Of a stretch of 64,000 bases of DNA, positions 30,396 through 38,989 are shown piece after piece. The stretch spans positions 1 to 64,000 of the forward strand of contig QHTK01000045.1 in NCBI GenBank assembly GCA_003220795.1, read 5' to 3'. The DNA comes from Gemmatimonadota bacterium (GTDB taxonomy: Bacteria > Gemmatimonadota > Gemmatimonadetes > Gemmatimonadales > GWC2-71-9). The stretch's first letter is position 1, and each line of letters starts with the position of its first letter. The position numbers and the translations under genes were made by a program. The notes below the pieces were generated by a model that saw only the letters and a program-made list of their open reading frames with translations, was not told the DNA's origin and made no database searches.

Positions 30396-31001
30396 GTGAA
30401 GCGAGTATTCATAGGACTTGTGGCCTTGGTCGCTACGCCGTTCGTGGCGGGCGTTTCCCAGGTGCGCACCAACCCGGGGCTGGGTCATGACGTCGTGCAT
30501 TGCGCGATGCGTGCTTCCTTGCACCCGGGCACAGACGTAAACAAATGCGATCCGCCGCCGCCGGTGGTTCAGCCCCCGGTGGTTCAGCCGCCGGTGGTTC
30601 AGCTCCCGGTGGTTCAGCCGCCCGTGGTGGCTCCGCCGCCCCCGCCACCTCCGCCACCGGCACCGACGCCTACGTGCTCCGTCACGGCGCCGTCGACCAG
30701 CGGAGCGCTGACGATCGACGGAAGGGTGCAGCTTGGCGCAGATCCGTGGCCCGGCCTCGCGAACTGGTGCATCGAGCTCACCGGGACGGTCACAGCGACC
30801 ATGCTCACCGACGGGTCGGGGAACTACACGTTCACCGGGCTGCCGGATGGCACATACACGGTGTGTGAGGTGGTGCAGAGCGGCTGGCAGCAGACGTTCC
30901 CTGGCAGCGGCGACACTTGCCCGACTGGCTATGGCTGGACGTTCACGCTGGTTGGGTACAGCGGATCCTTCGTGAATTTCAAGAACGTCGCCACGCCGTA
31001 A
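30396..31001 (+). CDS. Secreted proline-rich protein with a prealbumin-like (SdrD B/CNA-B type) domain
   Basis: This is a 201-residue exported protein with a signal peptide (about 1-20), a short unknown head (about 21-52), a proline/valine linker made of PVVQP repeats followed by a run of prolines (about 53-90), and a C-terminal domain. That domain reads IDGRVQLGADPWPGLANWCIELTG, then TDGSGNYTFTGLPDGTYTVCE, and fits the prealbumin-like SdrD B or carboxypeptidase-regulatory fold used as stalks in surface proteins. No sortase motif or membrane anchor is seen. GTG 30396 has GGAG at 30385-30388. A strong terminator follows. Confidence 0.72.
   Translation: MKRVFIGLVALVATPFVAGVSQVRTNPGLGHDVVHCAMRASLHPGTDVNKCDPPPPVVQPPVVQPPVVQLPVVQPPVVAPPPPPPPPPAPTPTCSVTAPSTSGALTIDGRVQLGADPWPGLANWCIELTGTVTATMLTDGSGNYTFTGLPDGTYTVCEVVQSGWQQTFPGSGDTCPTGYGWTFTLVGYSGSFVNFKNVATP
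30561..30635 (+). repeat. 15-bp tandem repeat encoding PVVQP
   Basis: Four near-identical 15-bp units (CCGGTGGTTCAGC plus two variable bases) run from 30561 to 30620, followed by a degenerate unit to 30635. They are in frame with the proline-rich secreted protein and code for its linker. Whole-unit gain or loss by slippage would change linker length without a frameshift. Confidence 0.85.
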
Positions 31002-31026
31002 GGGGTGAGCGACCGATTTCGGCAGG

Positions 31027-31054
31027 GGCCCCGGGGCTGTCTCCCGGGGCCTTT
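31027..31054 (+). terminator. Rho-independent-type terminator
   Basis: A perfect 9-bp stem, GGCCCCGGG (31027-31035) with CCCGGGGCC (31043-31051), encloses a 7-nt loop and is followed by TTT. It lies 25 nt after the proline-rich protein gene and before tRNA-Gly, so it probably ends that transcript. The U-run is short, but the stem is very strong. Confidence 0.75.
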
Positions 31055-31104
31055 GCATTCGCCCCCGGTTCGCGGATAAATTGGGGTGTTGCTGCATGAG
31101 CCTC

Positions 31105-31176
<72 letters not shown>

Positions 31177-31188
31177 CTCTTACAGGAC

Positions 31189-32799
31189 ATGAAGGCCGCT
31201 CTCACGGCCCTGTGCACCGGTTTCACCGCGCCCCTCCTCGCGCAGGGGTGGGTCCCGCCACAACCACCCTGCGAGATCAGCGCAGCCCACTTCAAGGTCA
31301 ACGGCGGGGTGCTGCACCTCAAGACCGCCGCCGAAAAACCCGACCAGCGCAATGGCCAGCTCGCGGAGGCGCACCGGGTCCTCGTAGAAGCCATCCTCCA
31401 GGACAAGCAGGAGAAGAATCCCGGCGCCTGGTACTATCTGGGCCGCTACTATTTCGAGATCGGCGACGCCGCCGGCGCGGACAGCGCCCTCGCGCGCGCG
31501 CTGGCCCTGGCGCCGCCGTGCAGGCAGGACATCGACGGTTACCGCCGGCGGCTCTGGGCGAACACGCTCAACGCCGGCCTCGCCGCCTGGCAGGGCGGCA
31601 AGGAAGACTCCGCGGTGGCGCTGTTCGGTCTCGCCGCCCGTCTCGCGCCTGGGAATCCGAAGGCATTCGTGGCGCTGGCGGGGCTGTACGCCGGCAAGGA
31701 CAACTACGACTCCGCGCTCGTTTACTACCGTCGCACAGTGGAGGCCGCAGGAAACGATACGGCGTTCGCGAAGGACAAGAGAGACGCACTGAGCAATGTC
31801 GCCCGGCTCCTGGTCGGCCGCGCCCAGAACGATGCGGCGGCACAGGACTACGCCCGGCTGCGGGCGAGCGTCGATTCGATCGACCGCGGCCTCGAGAGTG
31901 ATTCCACGATCCTGGCCCGCCTGACCGCTTCGTCGCAGTCTCGCAAGGCCCGTGGGCGCAGGCTCGCGCCGTCGGATCAGCAGACCTTCGCGCGGGACTC
32001 GAGCGGGCGCGCACAGGCGGTGGCCCAGGCTCGGGTCGCTCGCGCGGCGCTGTTGCAGCAGATGGCGGCCGATAGCGGCAAGCTGCAGGTGGCATTCGCA
32101 CCGGCAGTCGTGGCCCTGCAGGACTATCTCGCGGCATACCCCGGAGCAATGGACGCGGCGACATCGCTCGCCACGCTGTACGCGGAGAGCGGCCGCGCCG
32201 CTGCGGCATCCGCGGTGTTCGACTCCGTCGCCGCCCACGCCCAGAACTTCGATCCGGAAGACCTGTTCACAGCGGGTCAGCGCCTCATGAGCCAGCGGTG
32301 GTATCGGGCTGGCGCTCGGGCCCTGGCGCTCGCCCTCACGAAGAATCCCTACCGCCGAGACGCGCTCTACTCGCTCGGGGTCGGCTACTACCAGCTGCGT
32401 GACTCAACGAACCTGCTCGCGGTGGCGCAGCGTCTCGTGCAGCTCGACCCGCTGAATCGGAGCTCGATCAGACTGCTCGCGGCGGCCTGGGACCTGCGCG
32501 GCAGACGGGACTCGACCCTCAAGTACCTGGTCCAGGTCGATTCGCTGCTCGCCGTCGAGGTCACCGTATCGAGCTTTGTGCCCGACTCGGGCGGCGCGGC
32601 GGCGACGCTCCTGGCGACGAACCTGAGGCCTGCCCCCTCCAAGCCGTTCCGGCTCACGGTGGAGTTCCTCGACCCGCAAGGGAGGCCCGTGGCAAGCGAG
32701 ACGCGGGACGTCCCTACCATCCCGCCCCAGGAGAACCAGCAGATCGACCTGAAGGTGAGCGGCAAGGGGATCGCCGGCTGGCGCTACCGCCCTTCCTGA
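31189..32799 (+). CDS. Secreted TPR protein, paralogue B
   Basis: This is a 536-residue exported TPR protein with a signal peptide (about 1-19, ending LLAQG). Its organisation is like paralogue A (27669-29180): HFKVNGGVLHLKTA at the head, a conserved EKNPGAWYYLGRYYF, a run of TPR helices, the segment KNPYRRDALYSLGVGYYQL with LVQLDPLNRSS, and a closing beta-rich domain ending GIAGWRYRPS. It differs by an extra charged alanine/arginine-rich helical stretch (about 205-300). Function is unknown. The ATG at 31189 lies 12 nt downstream of tRNA-Gly, with AGGA in between. Confidence 0.8.
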   Translation: MKAALTALCTGFTAPLLAQGWVPPQPPCEISAAHFKVNGGVLHLKTAAEKPDQRNGQLAEAHRVLVEAILQDKQEKNPGAWYYLGRYYFEIGDAAGADSALARALALAPPCRQDIDGYRRRLWANTLNAGLAAWQGGKEDSAVALFGLAARLAPGNPKAFVALAGLYAGKDNYDSALVYYRRTVEAAGNDTAFAKDKRDALSNVARLLVGRAQNDAAAQDYARLRASVDSIDRGLESDSTILARLTASSQSRKARGRRLAPSDQQTFARDSSGRAQAVAQARVARAALLQQMAADSGKLQVAFAPAVVALQDYLAAYPGAMDAATSLATLYAESGRAAAASAVFDSVAAHAQNFDPEDLFTAGQRLMSQRWYRAGARALALALTKNPYRRDALYSLGVGYYQLRDSTNLLAVAQRLVQLDPLNRSSIRLLAAAWDLRGRRDSTLKYLVQVDSLLAVEVTVSSFVPDSGGAAATLLATNLRPAPSKPFRLTVEFLDPQGRPVASETRDVPTIPPQENQQIDLKVSGKGIAGWRYRPS

Positions 32800-32889
32800 G
32801 CGATATTAGGAACATCGACGGAAGTTCCAGCCTGCGTTGAGGTTGCGACGCTAGGCTTCACAAAGTCCTTGAAGTCCAGGTAGGGCGCG

Positions 32890-34170
32890 GTGGTTCGTGT
32901 CCAGTCGGTGGCGCCGGGCTCGCTCGGCGCAGCACTCGGGCTCGTCCCGGGAACAGAGCTCCAGGCGGTCAATGGTCGCGCGCTCGAGGACTTCCTGGAT
33001 TGGGAGTTCTTGACCGCGGACGAGCAGTTCGTCCTGTCTGCTACGTTGCCCGGCGGCGACGCCGTCGAGTACGACGTCGAGCGTCCCGAGGGCCTTCCGA
33101 TGGGGGTCACGCTCGAGGCGCCGCGCATTCGCCGCTGCGCCAATCATTGCGACTTCTGCTTCGTGGACGGCAATCCCGCGGGGATGCGGGCGCCGCTGTA
33201 CATCCGGGACGACGATTACCGCTTGTCGTTCCGATACGGCAACTTCGCGACGCTGACCAACCTCAAGCCCTGGGACGTGGCGCGGATCGTGGAATACCGG
33301 CTCTCGCCCTTGTACGTGTCCGTGCACGCCACCGATCCCACGGTGCGCCGCTGGCTACTCCGCAACCCCGAGGCGCCGGAGATCGTGCCGCAGCTGCGCG
33401 CCTTGGCGGGGCAGGGGATCGCGTTTCACACGCAAGTCGTGCTCGTCCCGGGCGCGAACGACGGGGCGGAGCTGGTGCGCACGCTCAGCGATCTGCTCGA
33501 CCTGGGGGAGCCGATCCGCTCCGTGTCGGTCGTCCCGGTCGCGCTCACCGAGTACTCGAAGCGGGATCTGGTCCGGGAGCTCACGCGCGCGGAGTGCCGC
33601 GCGGCGCTCGCGACGGTCGACCGGTTCGCGACGCGCGTCCTGGCCGAGCGCGGGTTTCCCTGGTGTTACGGCGCGGATGATCTGTACCTGCAGGCGGGGG
33701 AGCCGCTGCCGCCGGCGGAGTGGTACGGCGACTTCGAACAACGCGAGAACGGAGTCGGCGCGGTCCGGTATCTCCAGACGCAGATTGCGGCGGCGCGCGA
33801 CCGGCTGCCCGATCTCGCTGGTAAGCGCATCGGCGTTGTGACGGGGGCGGCGATGGGGCGGTTGATGCCGCAGGTACTGGCGGAGGTGGCTGCGGTCACC
33901 GGCGCGCGGTTCGAGCTCGTGGTGGTCGAGAACCCGCTGTTCGGGCCGTCCGTGACGACGGCCGGGCTGCTCCCCGCGGCGGCGATCGAGGCAGCGCTAC
34001 GGGGCCGGGCCGACCTCGACCTGGCCCTGTTACCGGCCGAGGCCGTGAACGACGATCTGATCTTCATGGACGAGGTGGGCGCCGACGAGCTGGCGGAGCG
34101 GCTACCGATGCCGGTGCGCCTCTCCTACGACTTCGCGGATGTGCTCACGGAGAAAGGAGTGCCCGTATGA
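32890..34170 (+). CDS. DUF512 family radical-SAM-like iron-sulfur protein
   Basis: This is a 426-residue cytoplasmic protein with an N-terminal PDZ-like domain (1-70), a CxxxCxxC cluster motif (C83, C87, C90 in RRCANHCDFC) of the radical SAM type, a TIM-barrel-like middle part (YVSVHATDPTVRR, VVLVPGAND), and the C-terminal DUF512 domain (about 225-420, with YLQAGEPLPPAEWY and VNDDLIFMDEVG). The reaction is unknown. It lies immediately upstream of der with a 4-base overlap; the order DUF512-der-plsY-gpsA also occurs in Clostridia, which suggests a role linked to ribosome assembly or envelope growth. I start it at GTG 32890. Confidence 0.87.
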   Translation: MVRVQSVAPGSLGAALGLVPGTELQAVNGRALEDFLDWEFLTADEQFVLSATLPGGDAVEYDVERPEGLPMGVTLEAPRIRRCANHCDFCFVDGNPAGMRAPLYIRDDDYRLSFRYGNFATLTNLKPWDVARIVEYRLSPLYVSVHATDPTVRRWLLRNPEAPEIVPQLRALAGQGIAFHTQVVLVPGANDGAELVRTLSDLLDLGEPIRSVSVVPVALTEYSKRDLVRELTRAECRAALATVDRFATRVLAERGFPWCYGADDLYLQAGEPLPPAEWYGDFEQRENGVGAVRYLQTQIAAARDRLPDLAGKRIGVVTGAAMGRLMPQVLAEVAAVTGARFELVVVENPLFGPSVTTAGLLPAAAIEAALRGRADLDLALLPAEAVNDDLIFMDEVGADELAERLPMPVRLSYDFADVLTEKGVPV

Positions 34171-35501
34171 GCGGCGCTCCCACCGTGGCCATCATCGGCC
34201 GGCCCAACGTCGGCAAATCGACGCTGTTCAACCGCTTCATCGGGCGCCGGGAGGCGATCGTGGACGACCGCCCGGGCGTGACGCGCGACCGGAACTTCGG
34301 CGTGGTGGACTGGAACGGGCGGCAGTTCTGGCTGGTGGATACGGGCGGTCTCATCCTGCAGGCAGAGGATTCTTTGAATCGGGCGGTCCGGCACCAGGTC
34401 GAGCAGGCGGTCACGGAGAGCGACGTGGTGCTGTTCCTCGTCGACGTGGAGCAGGGCGTCCACCCGGCCGATCTCGAGATCGCGCAGTATCTGCGCAAGT
34501 CCCAGCGTCCCGTGATCCTCGTGGCCAACAAGGCCGACCAGCTCCCCGTGGACAGTCGGCACGTCGCGTTTTACGAGCTCGGCCTGGGCGACCCGTTCCC
34601 CGTGTCTGCGGCGGTGGGCAAGAGCTCGGGCGATCTGCTCGATCGCGTGGTCGCGCTGCTGCCGCCTGCGGGTGCGGTGACCGCGGAGGCGGCCATCGAC
34701 GTGGCCGTGGTGGGGCGTCCCAACGTGGGTAAATCGAGCCTGGTGAACCGGCTGCTCGGCAGCGAGCGGCTGGTCGTGGCCGCCGAGCCGGGCACCACGC
34801 GTGACGCGATCGACACGCCGCTGCGTTACGGGGACCGCACGCTCGTGTTCATCGACACGGCCGGACTGCGCAAGCGCAGCAAGGTGGACGACGACATCGA
34901 GTTCTACTCGACGCTCCGTACGGCGCGCGCGATTGAGCGCGCCGACGTGTGCGTCCTCGTCGTCGACGCGCAGGACGGGATGCACGTACAGGACCTGAAG
35001 ATCGCCAACGACGCCTGGGAGCGGGGCGCCGCACTGATCGTCGCCGTCAACAAGTGGGACTTGATCGAGGAGAAGGACACGAATACCGCCGTCCGGGGTG
35101 AGCGGGAGATCAAGGGGCGCGCGCCGTTCCTCGAGTTCATCCCGTTCATCTACGTGTCGGCCAAGACGGGCCAGCGCACGACCAAGCTGCTCGAGCTGAT
35201 CCTCGCCGTCGCCACGGAGCGCGACAAGCGAATCCCGACGCACGAGGTGAACGAGGTGCTGGGAGCCCTGGTGGACCGCCAGCAGCCGCCGCAGCCCGTG
35301 GGCGAGTCGGTGCGACTGCTGTACGCCTCCCAGATCGGCACGGCGCCGCCGCGGTTCGCGATCGTCTCCAACCGGCCGGAAGCGATCCCGGAGTCCTACA
35401 CCCGTTACCTGCTGAATGGCTTCCGCGAGGCGTGGCGCTTCACGGGATCCCCCGTCGGCATCAAGTTCCGCCGCAAGCGGGAGCAGGCGGCCCACCGGTG
35501 A
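34167..35501 (+). CDS. der: Ribosome assembly GTPase Der (EngA)
   Basis: Der is an essential GTPase with two G domains that acts in late 50S assembly. The 444 residues have the first P-loop GRPNVGKSTLFNR (about 11-23) with DTGG and NKAD, the second P-loop GRPNVGKSSLVNR (about 184-196) with DTAGLRKRSKV and NKWD, and a C-terminal KH-like domain (about 355-444) containing RFAIVSNRPEAIPESYTRYL. ATG 34167 has AAAGGAG at 7-nt spacing and overlaps the DUF512 stop. The positively charged C-tail (KFRRKREQAAHR) is usual. Confidence 0.97.
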   Translation: MSGAPTVAIIGRPNVGKSTLFNRFIGRREAIVDDRPGVTRDRNFGVVDWNGRQFWLVDTGGLILQAEDSLNRAVRHQVEQAVTESDVVLFLVDVEQGVHPADLEIAQYLRKSQRPVILVANKADQLPVDSRHVAFYELGLGDPFPVSAAVGKSSGDLLDRVVALLPPAGAVTAEAAIDVAVVGRPNVGKSSLVNRLLGSERLVVAAEPGTTRDAIDTPLRYGDRTLVFIDTAGLRKRSKVDDDIEFYSTLRTARAIERADVCVLVVDAQDGMHVQDLKIANDAWERGAALIVAVNKWDLIEEKDTNTAVRGEREIKGRAPFLEFIPFIYVSAKTGQRTTKLLELILAVATERDKRIPTHEVNEVLGALVDRQQPPQPVGESVRLLYASQIGTAPPRFAIVSNRPEAIPESYTRYLLNGFREAWRFTGSPVGIKFRRKREQAAHR

Positions 35502-36115
35502 GCGCGGTCGGGCTCGTGGGCCTGCTCGTGCTGGCGTACCTGATCGGCGCGACGCCGACGAGCTATCTCGCCGGCCGCCTGGGCCGGGGGATTGATCTGC
35601 GCCAGCACGGCTCCAAGAACCTCGGCGCGACGAACGTGTACCGCGTCCTGGGCTGGGGGTACGCGATTCCCGTCGGCCTCTTCGACCTCGGCAAGGGGGC
35701 GCTCCCGGTCGTACTGCTCTCGCCCCGCGCTAACGGCCCGGGGTGGCTCACCGTCGCGCTCGGGATCGCGGCCGTGCTGGGGCACGTGTACTCGCCCTAC
35801 GTCCGCTTCAAGGGGGGGAAGGGGGTGGCGACTGCGGCCGGGATGTTCCTCGCGCTCGCCCCGCTGGCGCTGGCGATCTCGTTGCCCATCTGGGGCGCGA
35901 CGCTGTGGCTCTCCGGGTACGTCTCCGCCGCGTCGCTTGCCGCCGCGACGCTGTTTCCGCTGTGGGTGCGGCTCACCGAGCCCGATGCGCCGTACACGTT
36001 CTGGGCGAGCGTGGTGCTCGCTCTGCTGATTGCGTACTCGCATCGGGGGAACATTCGACGGCTTATCGACGGGACGGAGAATCGGTTCAGGACCAGAAAA
36101 GGGGTCGTCGCATGA
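35498..36115 (+). CDS. plsY: Glycerol-3-phosphate acyltransferase PlsY
   Basis: PlsY transfers an acyl group from acyl-phosphate to glycerol-3-phosphate, starting phospholipid synthesis in the inner membrane. The 205 residues have five predicted helices and the three family loops: AYLIGATPTSYLAGRL with SKNLGATNVYRVLG (about 44), the GHVYSPYVRFKGGKGVATAAG loop (about 95), and SHRGNIRRLIDGTENR near the end. GTG 35498 overlaps the der stop. Neighbouring gpsA supplies the substrate, so the two genes form a pathway pair. Confidence 0.95.
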   Translation: MSAVGLVGLLVLAYLIGATPTSYLAGRLGRGIDLRQHGSKNLGATNVYRVLGWGYAIPVGLFDLGKGALPVVLLSPRANGPGWLTVALGIAAVLGHVYSPYVRFKGGKGVATAAGMFLALAPLALAISLPIWGATLWLSGYVSAASLAAATLFPLWVRLTEPDAPYTFWASVVLALLIAYSHRGNIRRLIDGTENRFRTRKGVVA

Positions 36116-36158
36116 CGCGGTGTCCCCAGGCTGAAGCACCCTTCAGGGTGGGAATCCC

Positions 36159-37184
36159 GTGACCCGAATTGCCGTAGTCGGCGGCGGCGCCTGGGGAACG
36201 GCGCTGGCGGACCTGCTGGCGCGCAAGGGCGCGTTCGAGTCGGTCACGCTCTGGGCGCGGGAGCCGGAGGTGGTCGACGGCATCAACCGCGAGCACCTGA
36301 ACCCGGTGTTTCTGCCGGGCGCGGCCCTGGATCAACGCTTGCGCGCGAGCGGGGATCTGGGGGAGACCGTACGCGGAGCCGACGTGGTCGTGTCGTCCGC
36401 GCCGTCGCATGTCGTGCGTGAGGTGATGGGCCGGGTCGGCGCGGCCCTGAGCCGCGGCACGCTGGTGGTGAGCGTGTCTAAGGGGCTCGAGCCCGAGCGC
36501 CTCACCACGCTCTCGTGCGTGCTGGGGGAGGTTCTGCCGCGGGGCGTCCCGATCGCCGTGCTCTCGGGGCCGTCGTTCGCGCAGGAAGTGTTTCAGCAGC
36601 AGCCTACGGCCGTCGTGGCGGCGGCGCAGGACCACGGCGTGGCCCGGCAGGTGCAGCAGGTGTTCTCGACGAACTACTTCCGGGTGTACTCGCACACCGA
36701 CGTGCTCGGCGTGGAGCTCGGCGGGGCGCTCAAGAACGTTGTCGCCCTCGCCGCCGGCATCCTCGAGGGGCTGGGGTTGGGACACAACACGCGGGCCGCG
36801 CTGCTCACCCGGGGACTCGCTGAGATCACCCGGCTGGGCGTGGCGCTCGGCGCCGAGCCGGCCACGTTCGCCGGCCTCGCCGGAATGGGCGATCTCATTC
36901 TCACCGCGACCGGGCCCTTGTCCCGCAACCGGTCGCTCGGGGTCGAGCTGGCGCACGGGACTGCGCTCGCCGACGCGCTGGCGGGACGGGCCTCGGTGGC
37001 CGAGGGTGTGAACACGGCGCGCGCCGCCGTCACGCTCGGCGCGCGGCACGGGGTGGAGCTCCCGATCGCCGGGCAGGTGGCCGACGTGCTGTTCGGCGGC
37101 AAGCCGCCGCGTCAGGCGGTGGCCGACTTGATGGAGCGCGAGCTGAAAGCGGAGCAGTGGAGCGGGGCGGGGAGCGGTCGATGA
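36159..37184 (+). CDS. gpsA: Glycerol-3-phosphate dehydrogenase [NAD(P)+]
   Basis: GpsA makes sn-glycerol-3-phosphate from dihydroxyacetone phosphate for phospholipids. The 341 residues have the Rossmann loop VVGGGAWGTALADLLA (about 5-20), the SKGLEPE motif (about 107), LSGPSFAQEV (about 133), the catalytic lysine region GGALKNVVALAAGILEGLGLG (about 188) and GDLILTATGPLSRNR (about 246). GTG 36159 is 43 nt downstream of plsY; the gap has only a 6-bp hairpin (36131-36146). Its stop overlaps the MerR gene. Confidence 0.96.
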   Translation: MTRIAVVGGGAWGTALADLLARKGAFESVTLWAREPEVVDGINREHLNPVFLPGAALDQRLRASGDLGETVRGADVVVSSAPSHVVREVMGRVGAALSRGTLVVSVSKGLEPERLTTLSCVLGEVLPRGVPIAVLSGPSFAQEVFQQQPTAVVAAAQDHGVARQVQQVFSTNYFRVYSHTDVLGVELGGALKNVVALAAGILEGLGLGHNTRAALLTRGLAEITRLGVALGAEPATFAGLAGMGDLILTATGPLSRNRSLGVELAHGTALADALAGRASVAEGVNTARAAVTLGARHGVELPIAGQVADVLFGGKPPRQAVADLMERELKAEQWSGAGSGR

Positions 37185-37558
37185 GCGTCCCGCACCCCGT
37201 CCAGGAATTCTTCTCGATCGGCGAGGTATGCCAGCTCACCGATCTGAAGCCGCACGTGCTCCGCTACTGGGAGAGCCAGTTCCGCTTCTTGAACCCCGCG
37301 AAAAACCGCTCGGGAAACCGGGTGTACCAGCGACGCGAGATCGAGCTGATCATGCTGGTGAAGCACCTGTTGTACACCGAGAAATACACGATCGAGGGCG
37401 CGCGTCAGAAGATCGAGCAGTACCGCCGCTCGGGTGAGCTCAAGCCCGAGGCACGGCGCGCACTCGCCACGCAGACGGTGAAGGATTTGCGCAGCGAGCT
37501 CAAGTCGATTCTCGCAATCCTCGAGGGAACGGCCCCGCCCAATGCCGGGGCGCGCTGA
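37181..37558 (+). CDS. MerR-family transcriptional regulator
   Basis: This is a 125-residue DNA-binding protein with an N-terminal winged helix-turn-helix (FFSIGEVCQLTDLKPHVLRYWESQF, about 10-34, then SGNRVYQRREIELIMLVKHLL) and a short C-terminal dimerisation helix. No metal-sensing cysteines or effector domain are seen. It resembles the small MerR proteins found next to gpsA or near ihfA in other diderms; the targets are unknown. ATG 37181 overlaps the gpsA stop, and the following glycosyltransferase starts 17 nt inside its 3' end. Confidence 0.88.
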   Translation: MSVPHPVQEFFSIGEVCQLTDLKPHVLRYWESQFRFLNPAKNRSGNRVYQRREIELIMLVKHLLYTEKYTIEGARQKIEQYRRSGELKPEARRALATQTVKDLRSELKSILAILEGTAPPNAGAR

Positions 37559-38243
37559 CGGCGCGGTCGCCGTCGTCATCCCGGCCTATCAGGCTGCCGC
37601 GACGCTCGGGGCGGTCGTGACGGGAGCCCGACAGGTGCTTCCCGACGCGACGATCTACGTGGTCGATGACGGGTCGGGGGATGAAACCGGGGCAGGGGGA
37701 AGGGGGAAGGGGGCCACCGTGCTCGCGCACCCGCGGAACCTCGGAAAAGGCGCCGCACTGCGCACGGGGATCGATCGCGCGCTGGCCGACGGCGCGGCGA
37801 TCGTCGTGACCCTCGACGCCGATGGGCAGCATCCGCCGGAAGACATCCCGCGGCTCGTGGCCCCGATCGCCCGCGGGGAGGCGGACGTGGTGCTCGGCGC
37901 CCGGGCCCGTACGGGCGCGATGCCGCTCGCGCGACGCTACACCAACTGGCTCTCGGCCGCCCTCGCCTCCCGCATCGGCGACTGCGTGGTGCCGGACGCG
38001 CAGACCGGGTTTCGGGCGCTGGCGCGCCGGGCCGCCGAGCTCGTGCGCCCGCGCGAGACGCGCTACGACTTCGAGGCCGCGTTCCTGCTCGAGGCCCTGA
38101 CGCGGGGCTTGCGGGTGCGCTCGGTGCCGATCGCCACGGTATACGCGGGACGCCCCAGTCACTTCCGGCATTGGGAGGACACCTGGCGGCTGGCGCGCGT
38201 GTTCACGCGCTACGGCCGCCGGATCATCTTCGGAGCGCGATGA
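37542..38243 (+). CDS. Glycosyltransferase family 2, DPM1/DPG-synthase-like
   Basis: This is a 233-residue GT-A enzyme expected to transfer a sugar from a nucleotide-sugar, possibly to polyprenyl phosphate. It has VAVVIPAYQAAATLG, the DDGSGDET loop (about 42), HPRNLGKGAALRTG (about 64) and the metal motif LDADGQHPPED (about 90), followed by the TGFRALAR region. No membrane helix is evident. The loop after DDGS is replaced by a glycine-rich stretch (GAGGRGKG) coded by a striking G-run tract at 37689-37713. It overlaps merR and is followed by surE with a 4-base overlap. Confidence 0.85.
   Translation: MPGRADGAVAVVIPAYQAAATLGAVVTGARQVLPDATIYVVDDGSGDETGAGGRGKGATVLAHPRNLGKGAALRTGIDRALADGAAIVVTLDADGQHPPEDIPRLVAPIARGEADVVLGARARTGAMPLARRYTNWLSAALASRIGDCVVPDAQTGFRALARRAAELVRPRETRYDFEAAFLLEALTRGLRVRSVPIATVYAGRPSHFRHWEDTWRLARVFTRYGRRIIFGAR
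37689..37713 (+). repeat. G-run purine tract, putative G-quadruplex motif
   Basis: Runs of 4, 5, 5 and 5 guanines are separated by CA, AA and AA. The pattern is a canonical intramolecular G-quadruplex motif on the coding strand, inside a glycosyltransferase gene. Related tracts occur at 16875-16896 and 20235-20249. Confidence 0.7.
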
Positions 38244-38989
38244 ACATCCTGATCTCGAATGACGACGGCATCCTCGCCCGCGGCCTGGCGGTGCTGGGCG
38301 AGGTGTGCGCGTCGCTCGGCCAGGTGACGGTGGTCGCGCCCGACCGCGAGCAGAGCGGCACGTCGCACTCGCTCACGCTGCACCGCCCGCTCCACGCCAC
38401 ACGCCGCCCCGACGGCACCTTCCAGGTGGATGGCACGCCCACCGACTGCGTGCTGCTGGCGATCGGGATGCTGATGCCACAGAAGCCCGACTTCGTGCTG
38501 TCGGGGATCAATCACGGCCAGAACATGGGCGAAGACGTGTTCTACTCGGGCACGGTCGCGGCGGCGATGGAGGGGCTCGTGGCGGGCATCCCCAGCATCG
38601 CCGTGTCATACGCGGGCTCGGATCTGGACCTGCTCGCCACCCACCGGGACGGCCTGCACGCGCTGCTGCGCCGGATCGTCGACGTGAAGGATTTTCCCAC
38701 GGAGACACTTCTCAACATCAACCTCCCCGCGATCCCGGGAGACCAGGTCAAAGGGGTCAAGGTCACCCACCTCGGCAGCCGGGTGTTCAGCGAAGAGATC
38801 GCGCTGATGAAGGACCCCTGGGGGAAGGACATCTATTGGATCGGCGGAGGCCGTATCACCTGGACGGGCGACGCCGACTCCGATTTCCGGGCGACGAGCG
38901 ACGGCTACATCTCGGTGACGCCGCTGCACATGGACATGACGAATTACGACCTGCTCGAGGTAGTGCACAAATGGTTCCGCGGAGACTGA
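38240..38989 (+). CDS. surE: 5'/3'-nucleotidase SurE
   Basis: SurE is a divalent-metal phosphatase acting on nucleoside 5'- and 3'-monophosphates, linked to stationary-phase survival. The 249 residues open with ILISNDDGILARGLAVL, whose paired aspartates bind metal, and include APDREQSGTSHSLTLHRPL (about 33), the metal asparagine in SGINHGQNMGEDVFYSGTVAAA (about 90) and IPSIAVSYAG. ATG 38240 overlaps the preceding stop. It is followed by pcm with overlap, the classic surE-pcm pair. Confidence 0.95.
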   Translation: MNILISNDDGILARGLAVLGEVCASLGQVTVVAPDREQSGTSHSLTLHRPLHATRRPDGTFQVDGTPTDCVLLAIGMLMPQKPDFVLSGINHGQNMGEDVFYSGTVAAAMEGLVAGIPSIAVSYAGSDLDLLATHRDGLHALLRRIVDVKDFPTETLLNINLPAIPGDQVKGVKVTHLGSRVFSEEIALMKDPWGKDIYWIGGGRITWTGDADSDFRATSDGYISVTPLHMDMTNYDLLEVVHKWFRGD

